DNA from: Komagataeibacter melomenusus
GTDB lineage: Bacteria; Pseudomonadota; Alphaproteobacteria; Acetobacterales; Acetobacteraceae
Reading direction: 5' to 3'
Length of the DNA stretch: 48,425 bases
NCBI RefSeq assembly: GCF_013155395.1
Contig: NZ_JABJWC010000026.1
Location: 1-48,425 of the forward strand
Shown: one piece after another, positions 38,083-47,949 of the stretch
Position numbering within the stretch: position 1 is the stretch's first letter
How the letters are laid out: every line of letters starts with the position of its first letter
The notes under the pieces: generated by a model
What the model was told of the DNA's origin: nothing
The model's input: only the letters and a program-made list of their open reading frames with translations
The model's database searches: none
Made by a program: the position numbers and the translations under genes

Positions 38083-38679
38083 TCAGGCCGCCTTCATCAC
38101 CTCGGTCAGGTTTTCCAGCACTTCGGTCGGCTCCTTGCCTTCAAGCACGGCCACCTCGGCCACGAAGCGTTCCTGGGCCGCCTCGAACAGCTTGCGCTCG
38201 CTGAAGCTGCCATCAAGGCTGTCGACATTGCGGCGCAGGTCGCGCAGCACCTCGGCAATCTGCACGAGATCGCCGGAGTTGATCTTTTCCTGATAGGCCA
38301 CGGCGCGGCGGGCCCACATGCCACGGCTGACATGGGGCTTGCCCTTGATGATGGCCATCGCCTTGTCCACGATCTCGCGCGAGACGATCTTGCGCAGGCC
38401 GGACTTGCGTGCCTTCGAGAGCGGGATGCGCAGTGTCATCTGGTTGCCGGGGAACGAGATCTGGATCATCTCCAGTTTCGTGCCCGCGATCTCGTCGACC
38501 CCGATCCGGTCAACGCGGCCCACGCCATGCGCGGCATAGACGATGGCATCGCCCTCGCGGAACGGATCTTCATCTTTTACAGCCGTGCTGGACTTGGCCT
38601 CGGCTGCCGTGGTCGCGGCGGCGGTCCGCGCCATGGCATCGGTCACAGTGCCCTTCTGGGTGGTTCTGAACATGCTCAT
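38083..38679 (-). CDS. carD: CarD/CdnL-type transcription regulator
   Basis: 198 residues. The CarD/TRCF RNA-polymerase-interacting domain begins near residue 40 (FREGDAIVYAAHGVGRVDRI) with the following KLEMIQISFPGNQMTLRIPL, then a helical DNA-binding part (KPHVSRGMWARRAVAYQEKINSG in two pieces). CdnL-type proteins bind RNA polymerase beta and stabilise open complexes at rRNA and other promoters. ATG at 38679 has AAGG five bases upstream; the 35-residue N-terminal Thr/Ala tail is less conserved. Stands alone with its own terminator. Confidence 0.88.
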   Translation of the reverse strand: MSMFRTTQKGTVTDAMARTAAATTAAEAKSSTAVKDEDPFREGDAIVYAAHGVGRVDRIGVDEIAGTKLEMIQISFPGNQMTLRIPLSKARKSGLRKIVSREIVDKAMAIIKGKPHVSRGMWARRAVAYQEKINSGDLVQIAEVLRDLRRNVDSLDGSFSERKLFEAAQERFVAEVAVLEGKEPTEVLENLTEVMKAA

Positions 38680-38736
38680 GCCCACCTTGTAGCATAAATT
38701 GCGCCTGCTGTCTTGAGGCGCTTGCATGGCGCTGAT

Positions 38737-39612
38737 TCAGCCCTGTATGCCCCGCACGGGGGCGAGCGGCGGCGGGGCGGGCAACCCGCAGGACTGCATG
38801 AGGTCGATCTCGATGGTGCGCGATATGGTCAGCATCGGCATGCCGTGCGGCGTTGCGCCAAAGGGGTCCTGCAGGTCGCTGCCGATCTTGTCGAGGGCCA
38901 CGAACAGAACCCCCACGAGCGATGAGCCGAGTGGCGTGATCCACCCCAGCGTCTGCACCATGGAAAGCGGCAGGATGATGCAGAACACGGCGGCCACCAC
39001 CTTGGGCAGCACCGAGAACTGGATGGCCAGCGGCGTGTTGCGGATGCGCTCGAGCCCGCCCTGCGCGTTGCTCATGTCGGACAGGATGCGGTCGATCTGG
39101 CCCTGCAATGCGCCATCGATGTCCATCGCGCGGCATTCCGCCTCCACCCGCAGCCCGATCTGGAACAGGATGGCGGCCGGGATGTTGGCGCGGCCTTCGA
39201 TGCCGGGCTTCATCGAATCTGGCAAAAGGCGCAGCACGTCGCTCATGTCATCAAGTCGGCCGAGCGCGCTGCGCAGCGCGTAGGGGTAGGCGGCCATGGC
39301 GCAGGCCAGGTCCGGGCAGCCGCGCAGGATGGTGCCCGCCTGCCGGGCGAACGAGCGGCTGTTATTGGTCACGGCACCCCACAGGGTGCGCCCCTCCCAC
39401 CAGCGGTTATAGGCGGTGTTGTTGCGAAAACTCATGAACAGCACCAGCGCCGAGCCGATGAGCGAGATGGGCAGGGTGGGCTGCTCCATCCATTCCTGGT
39501 GGAAGATCTGGAACATCATGACCACGACCACATCCCACGCGCAGAGCAGCACGAGCGAGAGCAGGCTCTCGCGCATGAGGATCCACAAGCCGATTTTGCG
39601 ATTGATGACCAT
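38737..39612 (-). CDS. Bestrophin-family anion channel (UPF0187)
   Basis: 291 residues from the ATG at 39612. Family hallmark FRNNTAYNRWWEGRTLWGAVTN (shown here in a shortened sense, residues near 65-85) and FVALDKIGSDLQDPFG near the end are unmistakable for bacterial bestrophins, which form pentameric channels in the inner membrane. Two hydrophobic hairpins (about 12-60 and 200-250) fit. The frame runs upstream to a GTG at 39729 (330 residues); the shorter start matches the family but has only a weak ribosome site. Ion selectivity cannot be read from sequence. Confidence 0.85.
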   Translation of the reverse strand: MVINRKIGLWILMRESLLSLVLLCAWDVVVVMMFQIFHQEWMEQPTLPISLIGSALVLFMSFRNNTAYNRWWEGRTLWGAVTNNSRSFARQAGTILRGCPDLACAMAAYPYALRSALGRLDDMSDVLRLLPDSMKPGIEGRANIPAAILFQIGLRVEAECRAMDIDGALQGQIDRILSDMSNAQGGLERIRNTPLAIQFSVLPKVVAAVFCIILPLSMVQTLGWITPLGSSLVGVLFVALDKIGSDLQDPFGATPHGMPMLTISRTIEIDLMQSCGLPAPPPLAPVRGIQG

Positions 39613-39763
39613 ATGGTGTTCCCGGAGTGGTTGAAAAAAGCGGGCAGGCGTTGCCAGCCCCGCTTTCGCGCTTATCACATCCCGTACCGCGCGTGGCAGC
39701 ATGGCATGCCGCGTGGCATCATTTGTCACTGAAATGTCTTAACGCTTTCCTGACCCGGCAACA

Positions 39764-39792
39764 TTGACGCACCCCGCCCCGATGCCCTTAAT
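39764..39792 (+). promoter_or_regulatory. Promoter for the formaldehyde detoxification genes
   Basis: TTGACG at 39764-39769 and CTTAAT at 39787-39792, 17 bases apart. The expected start lies about 48 bases before the ATG at 39847. No FrmR-type operator recognised. Confidence 0.5.
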
Positions 39793-39846
39793 CGTTGCAA
39801 ACAGCTACGGGCTCCGGCCCGCAACGCATGCAAGGAGAGACTGGTC

Positions 39847-40962
39847 ATGGATGTAAGGGCCGCCGTTGCCTTCGAGGCTGGCAAACCGCTTGAAATCGAG
39901 ACCGTGCAACTCGAAGGCCCGCGTGAGGGCGAGGTACTGGTGGAAATCATGGCCACCGGCCTGTGCCACACCGACAAGTTCACCCTCTCTGGCGCCGACC
40001 CGGAGGGGCTGTTCCCCGCCATTCTCGGCCATGAAGGGGCAGGTGTTGTGCGCGAGGTCGGCCCCGGCGTGCGCCACCTCAGGCCCGGCGATCACGTGAT
40101 CCCGCTCTACACGCCCGAATGCCGGGAGTGCAAATCCTGCCTGTCACGCAAGACCAACCTGTGCACGGCCATCCGCGCAACGCAGGGCAAGGGGCTGATG
40201 CCTGATGGCACGTCGCGCTTTTCGTTCAAAGGCCAGCCGATCCATCACTACATGGGCTGCTCCACCTTCGCCAACTTTACCGTGCTGCCCGAGATCGCAC
40301 TGGCCAGGATCCGGCCCGATGCCCCGTTTGACAAGGTATTCTACATCGGCTGTGGCGTGACGACCGGCATTGGCGCGGTGCTGTTTACCGCCAAGGTCGA
40401 GGCCGGGGCCACGGTGGCCGTGTTCGGGCTGGGCGGCATCGGGCTGAACGTGATCCAGGGGGCGAAGATGGTAGGCGCCGAGCGCATCATCGGCATCGAC
40501 ATCAACCCCGAGCGCGAGGCCATTGGCCGCAAATTCGGCATGACCGATTTCATCAACCCCAAGGATCTTGGCCCCGATGGCGACCTCGTTGGCCATATCG
40601 TGGAGCTGACCGGGGGCGGGGTGGATTACTCGTTCGAATGCGTGGGCAACCCCACGCTCATGCGCCAGGCGCTGGAATGCGCGCATCGCGGCTGGGGGGT
40701 TTCGACCATCATCGGTGTTGCAGGCGCAGGGCAGGAAATCAGCACGCGCCCCTTCCAGCTCGTGACCGGGCGGCGGTGGATCGGCTCGGCCTTTGGCGGT
40801 GCGCGCGGGCGCACCGACGTGCCGCGCATCGTGGACTGGTTCATGGAAAACCGCATCGATATCGACAGCCTGATTACCCACAAGCTGCCGCTCGAGCGCA
40901 TCAATGAAGGCTTCGACATGATGGCGAAGGGCGAGAGCATCCGCACCGTTGTCGAGTTCTGA
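39847..40962 (+). CDS. frmA: S-(hydroxymethyl)glutathione dehydrogenase (class III alcohol dehydrogenase)
   Basis: 371 residues. Oxidises the glutathione adduct of formaldehyde to S-formylglutathione with NAD. Catalytic zinc ligands are Cys40 and His62 (GHEGAGVV) with a later Cys; the structural zinc cysteines are Cys92, 95, 98 and 106 in [16 protein letters not shown]. The nucleotide-binding GLGGIG follows near 195. GGAGAG stands nine bases before the ATG. The next gene begins after two bases and encodes the following enzyme of the pathway. Confidence 0.94.
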   Translation: MDVRAAVAFEAGKPLEIETVQLEGPREGEVLVEIMATGLCHTDKFTLSGADPEGLFPAILGHEGAGVVREVGPGVRHLRPGDHVIPLYTPECRECKSCLSRKTNLCTAIRATQGKGLMPDGTSRFSFKGQPIHHYMGCSTFANFTVLPEIALARIRPDAPFDKVFYIGCGVTTGIGAVLFTAKVEAGATVAVFGLGGIGLNVIQGAKMVGAERIIGIDINPEREAIGRKFGMTDFINPKDLGPDGDLVGHIVELTGGGVDYSFECVGNPTLMRQALECAHRGWGVSTIIGVAGAGQEISTRPFQLVTGRRWIGSAFGGARGRTDVPRIVDWFMENRIDIDSLITHKLPLERINEGFDMMAKGESIRTVVEF

Positions 40963-40964
40963 TC

Positions 40965-41820
40965 ATGGGCCAGATCACGACGCTTGAGGAACATGCAAGT
41001 TGCGGCGGGCGGGTTGGTTTTTACAGCCACCCTTCCACCACGCTGGGGCTGGAGGCACGCTTTGGCGTGTTCCTGCCCGCCCGGGCGCTGGCAGGCGCAA
41101 AGGTGCCGGTGCTGTTCGTGCTCGCGGGCCTGACCTGCACGCAGGAGACCTTCCTCATCAAATCCAACGCCGTGCGCTTTGCCGCCCATCACGGTCTTGC
41201 GCTGGTTGCGCCCGATACCTCGCCGCGGGGTGCGGGCGTGCCGGGCGAGGACGCGGCATACGACCTTGGCACCGGGGCCGGTTTCTACCTTGATGCCACC
41301 ACCCCTGCGTGGCGGACGCATTACCGCATGGGCAGTTACATCGATACGGAACTGCCGCAACTTGTGCAGGCGCATTTTGCCATTGATGGCGCAAGGCGCG
41401 GCATCATGGGGCACTCAATGGGCGGTCATGGCGCGCTGGTGCATGCGCTTACGGCGCCCCAGGCATGGAAGACGGTCTCGGCCTTTGCCCCCATCTGCCA
41501 TCCGGCCATCGTGCCGTGGGGCGAGAAGGCCTTTGCCACCTATCTTGGCCCCGACCGCAAGGCCTGGGCACGGCATGATGCTACGCTCCTGCTCGAGGCA
41601 GGCCACACCCACCCCACTACCATCCTGATCGACCAGGGCGAGGCGGACCAGTTCCTGCACAACCAGCTCCGGCCCGACCTGCTGCGTGCGGCGGCAGGGG
41701 GGGGCAGGGCAGGGGCTACAACTGCGCATGCATGCGGGGTATGATCACTCCTACTGGTTCATCCAGTCCTTCATTGCCGACCATATCAACCATCATGCTA
41801 CAATCCTGAATGCCACGTAA
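40965..41820 (+). pseudogene. fghA: S-formylglutathione hydrolase, frameshifted near the 3' end
   Basis: The frame as given stops at 41744 after 259 residues. Its first 244 residues are a normal esterase-fold hydrolase with nucleophile Ser151 in GHSMGGHGAL and the Asp region DQGEADQFL. After a run of eight G (41697-41704) the frame changes: the missing end, [17 protein letters not shown] with the catalytic His, is encoded in another frame that stops at 41820. One G fewer would restore a 284-residue protein. As written the product lacks the catalytic His and should be inactive. Slippage, mutation or assembly error are all possible. Follows frmA by two bases. Confidence 0.85.
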
Positions 41821-41857
41821 TCGGAACGGCATGAGAGATTGCAAATAATGCGTTGAT

Positions 41858-41914
41858 AAAAGTTTTCGGGTGCTGCCTTTTTTTAAGGAAAAGGCAGCAT
41901 TATTCTGAAGCTTT
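41858..41914 (-). repeat. Dispersed double-hairpin repeat, copy E (reverse orientation)
   Basis: Read on the minus strand: AAGCTTCAGAAT, then stem GCTGCC / GGCAGC (41872-41898) around an A/T core, then CACCCGAAAACTTTTAT. Arm one is reduced to its AAGCTTC tail. Lies between convergent fghA and yjbQ. Confidence 0.8.
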
Positions 41915-41918
41915 GTAA

Positions 41919-42338
41919 TTATTCGCCCATCAGGTGCAGCACGATCTCGCGCCGGTGGGGGCGGGCGCGGTGCTCGAACAGGTATAATCCCTGCCACGTG
42001 CCCAGCACCGGCCTGCCACCGGCCACGGGAATGGAAAGCTGCACGTTGGTGAGCATGGCGCGCAGATGGGCGGGCATGTCATCCGGGCCTTCATCATCAT
42101 GGATGTAGCGACCGGGCTGCTCGGGCACCAGCGCCTCGAAATACCGCTCGATGTCCGTGCGCACGGTGGGGTCGGCATTTTCCTGCACGCATAGCGAGGC
42201 GGAGGTGTGGCGGCACCACAGGGTGAGCAGGCCGGTTTCAATCCCGCTCTGCCGCACCCAGGCCAGCACCGGCCGGTCGATCGGAACCAGCCCCTTGCCC
42301 TGCGTGCTGACCTGAAGGCTGTGCAGTTCCTGGCGCAT
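41919..42338 (-). CDS. YjbQ/UPF0047 family protein
   Basis: 139 residues, single domain. Matches the family by GLLTLWCRHTSASLCVQENADP, then FEALVPE, HDDEGPDDMPAHLRAML and GTWQGLYLFEHR (each a separate conserved block). Members bind a metal through conserved His residues; some show thiamine-phosphate synthase activity in vitro, and the true role is unsettled. Lies 19 bases after trpS on the same strand. Its 3' end abuts the double-hairpin repeat. Confidence 0.88.
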   Translation of the reverse strand: MRQELHSLQVSTQGKGLVPIDRPVLAWVRQSGIETGLLTLWCRHTSASLCVQENADPTVRTDIERYFEALVPEQPGRYIHDDEGPDDMPAHLRAMLTNVQLSIPVAGGRPVLGTWQGLYLFEHRARPHRREIVLHLMGE

Positions 42339-42357
42339 GGGGCGGGTCCTTTCGGGT

Positions 42358-43353
42358 TTATTTGAGGAAGCCGATCAGCGATTCCGCTTCCGATACGATG
42401 GGATCGGCAATCACACGGGCCCGGTCCGCACCGGCGCGCAACGTGTCGCGCAGGAAGCCGGGTTCCTTGAGCAGGCGCTGCGTCTCGGTGGCGATGGGGC
42501 AGACAGCGCCCACCACCACCTCGGTCAGGGCCGCCTTGAAGGGGCCAAACCCCTGGCCGCCGAACTGCCCGAGCACGTCATCAATCGTGCGCCCCGAAAG
42601 CGTTGCGTAGATGGTGACAAGATTGCGGGCCTCGGGCCGGTTTTCAAGGCCCGCTGCCTCCGATGGCAGGGCCTCGGAATCGCTTTTGGCGCGCTTGATC
42701 TTGGTGGCGATGGCATCGGCGTCATCCGTCATCTCGATCCGGCTCTGGGCGGAGGGATCGGATTTGGACATTTTCTTGGTGCCATCGCGCAGGCTCATCA
42801 CGCGCGCGCCCTGCGGCGGAATGAGGGCCTCGACCTGCGGGAAGAATTCCACCCCGTAATCATGGTTGAATTTCTGGGCAATGTCGTTGGTCAGTTCAAG
42901 GTGCTGCTTCTGGTCCTCGCCCACCGGCACCGCCGTTGCCTTGTAGGCCAGGATGTCAGCCGCCATCAGGTCGGGATAGACATACAGCCCTGCGGAATGC
43001 TTCTCGCGGTCCTTGCCTGCCTTGTCCTTGAACTGGGTCATGCGGTTGAGCCAGCCCAGGCGTGCCACGCAGTTGAAGATCCACCCCAGCCGGGCATGGG
43101 CGCTGACAGCAGACTGGTTGAACAGGATGTGCCTGTTCACATCAATGCCTGAGGCCAGCAGCACGGCGGTCTGCGCCAGGGTCTGCTGGCGCAGGGTGGC
43201 GGGGTCCTGCCATGTGGTGATGGCGTGCATGTCCACCAGGCAGAAAATGCAGTCATGGTCGCGCTGGAGCGCAACCCAGTTGCGTATAGCACCCAGGTAG
43301 TTGCCAAGCTGCGGGATACCGGTCGGCTGAATGCCGGAAAACAGGCGTTGCAT
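42358..43353 (-). CDS. trpS: Tryptophanyl-tRNA synthetase
   Basis: 331 residues, the usual bacterial length. Class I synthetase: the HIGH-type motif is in [17 protein letters not shown] at residues 6-22 and the KMSKS loop is in [12 protein letters not shown]. The ATG at 43353 aligns with family starts; the frame remains open 18 codons into the upstream cytochrome gene, which is rejected. The ribosome site is weak (GGAAAAT). Followed by yjbQ after 19 bases and preceded by a cytochrome c gene. Confidence 0.93.
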   Translation of the reverse strand: MQRLFSGIQPTGIPQLGNYLGAIRNWVALQRDHDCIFCLVDMHAITTWQDPATLRQQTLAQTAVLLASGIDVNRHILFNQSAVSAHARLGWIFNCVARLGWLNRMTQFKDKAGKDREKHSAGLYVYPDLMAADILAYKATAVPVGEDQKQHLELTNDIAQKFNHDYGVEFFPQVEALIPPQGARVMSLRDGTKKMSKSDPSAQSRIEMTDDADAIATKIKRAKSDSEALPSEAAGLENRPEARNLVTIYATLSGRTIDDVLGQFGGQGFGPFKAALTEVVVGAVCPIATETQRLLKEPGFLRDTLRAGADRARVIADPIVSEAESLIGFLK

Positions 43354-43384
43354 GAAAGTATTTTCCGTTTCTTGTGCGCGGTGG

Positions 43385-43873
43385 TCAGGGCAGGGGGTGG
43401 ATCGCATCGAGGCGGCGGCGTTCCTCCGCCACCATGCTGCTGCTCAGGGCATGGGTGCGCTCGCTGGCCACCTCGGCTGCGGTAAAGACCGGGGCGGGCT
43501 TCGTGTCGCCGCGCGTGGCCAGATAGCTCAGGATGGAGGCGATCTCCTCATCGGACAGATGGGCGCGGAAAGACGGCATGAAGAAGTTGTAGGGCACGCC
43601 ATCGATCCTGAGCGGGCCATTGAGCCCGTTCAGCAGTACATGCATCAGGTACTGCCTGCCCTCGGGCGAGGTGGCGATCCTGTCCACGCGGCCGGTTATG
43701 GGCGGGATCTCGCCCTTCAGTCCTTCACCGCCATGGTGGCAGATGCCGCAGTTGGTGCGGTAGCGCGCATAGCCTTCCTGCCCGTGGCGCGTGCAGGCGG
43801 CAAGCAGCACTACGCTGGCAATCAGGCAGCTTTTGCGCAGTGCGGACGCCAAGCGCCCGGTTGCAGTACCCAT
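43385..43873 (-). CDS. Lipid-anchored cytochrome c
   Basis: 162 residues. Signal segment ending in the lipobox LLAAC (Cys27), then a class I cytochrome c domain with the haem motif CGICH (Cys42, Cys45, His46) and a likely axial Met in NFFMPSF. A loop [20 protein letters not shown] (blocks of the family) resembles c-type domains of membrane dehydrogenase subunits and small electron carriers. The partner enzyme is not nearby. The C-terminal 30 residues are a charged helix. Sits between FKBP and trpS genes. Confidence 0.83.
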   Translation of the reverse strand: MGTATGRLASALRKSCLIASVVLLAACTRHGQEGYARYRTNCGICHHGGEGLKGEIPPITGRVDRIATSPEGRQYLMHVLLNGLNGPLRIDGVPYNFFMPSFRAHLSDEEIASILSYLATRGDTKPAPVFTAAEVASERTHALSSSMVAEERRRLDAIHPLP

Positions 43874-43905
43874 CTCGGTTGTCCGGTTCCTGTCCCGTCA
43901 TGTGA

Positions 43906-43940
43906 AAAGAGCCACCCACCCGGCGGATGAATGGCTCTTT
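43906..43940 (-). terminator. Terminator of the FKBP gene
   Basis: Stem AAAGAGCCA / TGGCTCTTT with a 17-base loop starting six bases past the stop codon; on the minus strand the stem ends in TTTT. It separates the FKBP and cytochrome genes. Confidence 0.7.
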
Positions 43941-43946
43941 GAGGGC

Positions 43947-44441
43947 TTACCGGCCGCCAGGCGAGACGCCAAGCAGCTGGATCTTGAAAATCAGCGGGCT
44001 GTCGGGCTGGATGATGCCCATTGACTTGTGGCCGTAGCCCAGTTCGGGCGGCACGTACAGCATCCACGTATCGCCCACATGCATCTTGGGCACGGCTTCC
44101 TGCCAGCCCTTGATCACCATTTCCAGCGGCATCTGCATATACGCGCCGTGGCCATGCTGGTCGGAACTGTCAAAGATGCCGCCATCAGGCAGGCGGCCTT
44201 CATAGATCACCATCACGCTGTCATTGATGGTGGGCTGCGCCCCGTCCTTCGGACCGGACTGGAGCACCTTGTAGGCCAGCCCGTCAGGCAGGGTCTGGAC
44301 ACCGGGCTGCTTGCGCACGTTGTCCATGAACTGCGCCGGGGTCAGTTCCGGCTGTTCATCCTTGTTTCCGCCACAGGCCGCAAGCGGCAGCGCAACCACG
44401 GCTGCGGCAAGAAGGGGAATGACACGGGAAAAGCGTTTCAT
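43947..44441 (-). CDS. FKBP-type peptidyl-prolyl isomerase, lipoprotein
   Basis: 164 residues. Lipobox LAAC (Cys23) after a hydrophobic segment, a short spacer and an FKBP domain (about 55-160): VMVIYEGRLPDGGIFDSS, then PLEMVIKGWQEAVPKM and GDTWMLYVPPELGYGH are the FKBP core. It should assist folding in the periplasm. Start at 44441 has GAGG closely upstream; the frame continues 60 codons upstream into argG without support. Follows argG by 46 bases. Confidence 0.9.
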   Translation of the reverse strand: MKRFSRVIPLLAAAVVALPLAACGGNKDEQPELTPAQFMDNVRKQPGVQTLPDGLAYKVLQSGPKDGAQPTINDSVMVIYEGRLPDGGIFDSSDQHGHGAYMQMPLEMVIKGWQEAVPKMHVGDTWMLYVPPELGYGHKSMGIIQPDSPLIFKIQLLGVSPGGR

Positions 44442-44487
44442 GACACCTCGGCAGGCTGTTGAAGGGATGAAGAAAGGGCGCAGGCGA

Positions 44488-45717
<1,230 letters not shown>

Positions 45718-45831
45718 GGGAGAACGCTCCTGTCGACAAAACTTTGACAATACTTTGCCGGGAAAACCGGCGGCCTGCCCTCCTAGCACCCCACGCAGCG
45801 GGCGACCAGAAGCGAAAGGCGGATTTTTACG

Positions 45832-47037
45832 TCATTCCACCGGATCGGGCGCCCCTTCCGGGCGGGTCGCGCGGCGCAGGCGCTGGCTTTCGGTGCGCAA
45901 CTGCCCGCAGGCGGCCAGGATGTCGCGCCCGCGCGGCATGCGGATGGGCGAGGCAAAGCCCGCATCCATGACGATAGTGGCAAACTTCTCAAGCTGCTCG
46001 CGCGTCGAGGGTTTGTAGCTGCTGCCCGGCCACGGGTTGAACGGAATGAGGTTGACCTTGGCCGGAATGCCCGAGATCAGCCGCACGAGTTCACGCGCAT
46101 CGGCCTCGCTGTCATTGATGCCGCGCAGCATGATGTATTCAAACGTGATGCGCCGCGCATTGCTGGCGGCGGGGTAGCGGCGGCAGGCGGCAATGACTTC
46201 CTTTATGGGATATTTGCGGTTGAGCGGCACGATCTCGTCGCGCAGGTCATCGCGCACGGCATGGAGCGACACGGCCAGGTTGATGCCAAGTTCCGCCCCG
46301 CACTGGTCCATCATCGGCACCACGCCGGATGTGGAGAGCGTGATGCGGCGGCGCGAGAGGCCAATGCCCTCGCCATCCATGATGATGCGCATGGCCTTGG
46401 CCACGTTGTCGTAATTATAGAGCGGCTCGCCCATGCCCATCAGCACGATGGTGGAGAGCAGGCGCGGCGTATCGCCCTTGGGGCTGGGCCACTCGCCATA
46501 ACTGTCACGCGCGGCCATGAACTGGCCCACGATCTCGGCAGCACCAAGGTTGCGCACAAGCGCCTGCGTGCCGGTGTGGCAGAAGGTGCATGACAGCGTG
46601 CACCCCACCTGCGAGGAAATGCACACCGCCCCGCGATCTTCCTGCCGGTCGGGGATGTAAACGGTTTCCGCCTCCTGCCCGTCACGGAAGCGGAAGAGGA
46701 ATTTGCGCGTGGAATCCTGTGATGTCTGCTCGGTCACCACGCCGGGGCGGCCAACAACGAAGCGCTCGGCCAGCTTTTCCTGCAGGGGGCGGGCAATCGA
46801 ACTCATGCGCGAAAAATCGGTGGCGCCCTGGTGGTAGATCCAGTGCCACAACTGCTTGGTGCGGAATGGCTTTTCGCCAATCTCGACCATGATCTCGGTC
46901 AGTTCCTCGCGTGACAGGCCCACAAGGTCGCGCCTGCCATCGGGCAGGGCGGCGCCGGGGGGGGGCGAACTGGGCGGATTTGGCCCGTATGCGCGTGCGC
47001 TCCGCATCATCAAGGAGCGAGGCCGCCGTCCCGTCAC
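45832..47037 (-). CDS. rlmN: Dual-specificity 23S rRNA/tRNA A-C2 methyltransferase RlmN, start region frameshifted
   Basis: Radical-SAM methyltransferase: the CTLSCTFCHTG cluster motif gives the CxxxCxxC ligands, and a C-terminal Cys (LAACGQL) is the methyl-carrying pair partner. The frame with this core runs to a GTG at 47037 with no ribosome site and implausible first residues. A second frame from the ATG at 47074 (AGAGG ten bases upstream; MSAAPATSPSRLRDG start) reads as the natural N-terminus and joins the core if the nine-C tract (46957-46965 on the + strand as G) were eight. So the true gene is probably 45832-47074 with a +1 slip. Domains beyond residue 20 are complete. Confidence 0.85.
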   Translation of the reverse strand: MTGRRPRSLMMRSARAYGPNPPSSPPPGAALPDGRRDLVGLSREELTEIMVEIGEKPFRTKQLWHWIYHQGATDFSRMSSIARPLQEKLAERFVVGRPGVVTEQTSQDSTRKFLFRFRDGQEAETVYIPDRQEDRGAVCISSQVGCTLSCTFCHTGTQALVRNLGAAEIVGQFMAARDSYGEWPSPKGDTPRLLSTIVLMGMGEPLYNYDNVAKAMRIIMDGEGIGLSRRRITLSTSGVVPMMDQCGAELGINLAVSLHAVRDDLRDEIVPLNRKYPIKEVIAACRRYPAASNARRITFEYIMLRGINDSEADARELVRLISGIPAKVNLIPFNPWPGSSYKPSTREQLEKFATIVMDAGFASPIRMPRGRDILAACGQLRTESQRLRRATRPEGAPDPVE

Positions 47038-47178
47038 GTAACCGGGAAGGAGAAGTTGCGGGGGCTGCGGACATACCGGTGCTGCCTCTGTGTTTCATGT
47101 CATGCGTAAGGGGAGGGGCGTTGCAGCCCGCTCCTGCGGCCTGTGTATCACAGCCGGGGCCGTGGATGCGACTGCCGA

Positions 47179-47922
47179 TCAGCCGTCCTTGCGGGCCGCG
47201 ATCAGGAATTCGCGGTTGCCTTCCGGCCCGGTAATGGGGCTGGCATCAATGCCCAGCACGCGCCAGCCCGCAAGGCCCGCCCACCAGTCGCGTATCATTT
47301 CGCACACGGCCTCATGCACCGCCGGGTCGCGCACCACGCCCTTGGGGCCAACCGCGTCACGCCCGGCCTCGAACTGTGGCTTGATCAGCGCAATGGCCCA
47401 GGCTCCGGGCACGCACAGGTCAAGCCCGGCTGGCAGCACCGTGCGCAGGCCAATGAAGCTGGCATCGCACACCAGCGCATCGATGGGGTCGGGGATGATG
47501 GTGGCATCGAGCGCGCGGGCATTGCATTTTTCCAGCACCACGACCTGCTCGGTATTGCTGCGCAGCTTCCACGCAAGCTGGCCGTGGCCGACATCGACCG
47601 CATAGACCCTTGCAGCCCCTTCATGCAGCAGCACATCGGTAAAGCCGCCGGTCGATGCCCCCACGTCAAGGCAGGTCAGCCCCGCGGGCGAGAGACCGAA
47701 ATGCTCCAGTCCGTGCGCCAGCTTGATCCCCCCGCGTGAGACCCACGGATGGTCCTGCCCCTTGAGCGCAAGCGGCGCATCCTCGGGCAGCTGGTCGCCC
47801 GCCTTGGCAATGCGCCGGTCGGATGTATAGACCAGCCCCGCCATGATGAGCGCCTGCGCCCGGGTGCGGCTTTCCACCAGCCCCCGGTCCACCAGCATCT
47901 GGTCAACGCGTCGTTTTGCCAT
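47179..47922 (-). CDS. tlyA: TlyA-family rRNA methyltransferase (S4 plus FtsJ-like)
   Basis: 247 residues. An N-terminal S4 RNA-binding domain (MAKRRVDQMLVDRGLVESR to about 60) and an FtsJ-like SAM methyltransferase domain (motif I LDVGASTGGFTD, catalytic Lys region SRGGIKL and ALIKPQFEAG). TlyA adds 2'-O-methyl groups to rRNA cytidines; some members are annotated as hemolysins. The gene follows dxs by 27 bases, the order found in many Alphaproteobacteria, so the two are probably cotranscribed. Confidence 0.9.
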   Translation of the reverse strand: MAKRRVDQMLVDRGLVESRTRAQALIMAGLVYTSDRRIAKAGDQLPEDAPLALKGQDHPWVSRGGIKLAHGLEHFGLSPAGLTCLDVGASTGGFTDVLLHEGAARVYAVDVGHGQLAWKLRSNTEQVVVLEKCNARALDATIIPDPIDALVCDASFIGLRTVLPAGLDLCVPGAWAIALIKPQFEAGRDAVGPKGVVRDPAVHEAVCEMIRDWWAGLAGWRVLGIDASPITGPEGNREFLIAARKDG

Positions 47923-47949
47923 GCGCGGCGCTACCCCGACCCGCCCGTG

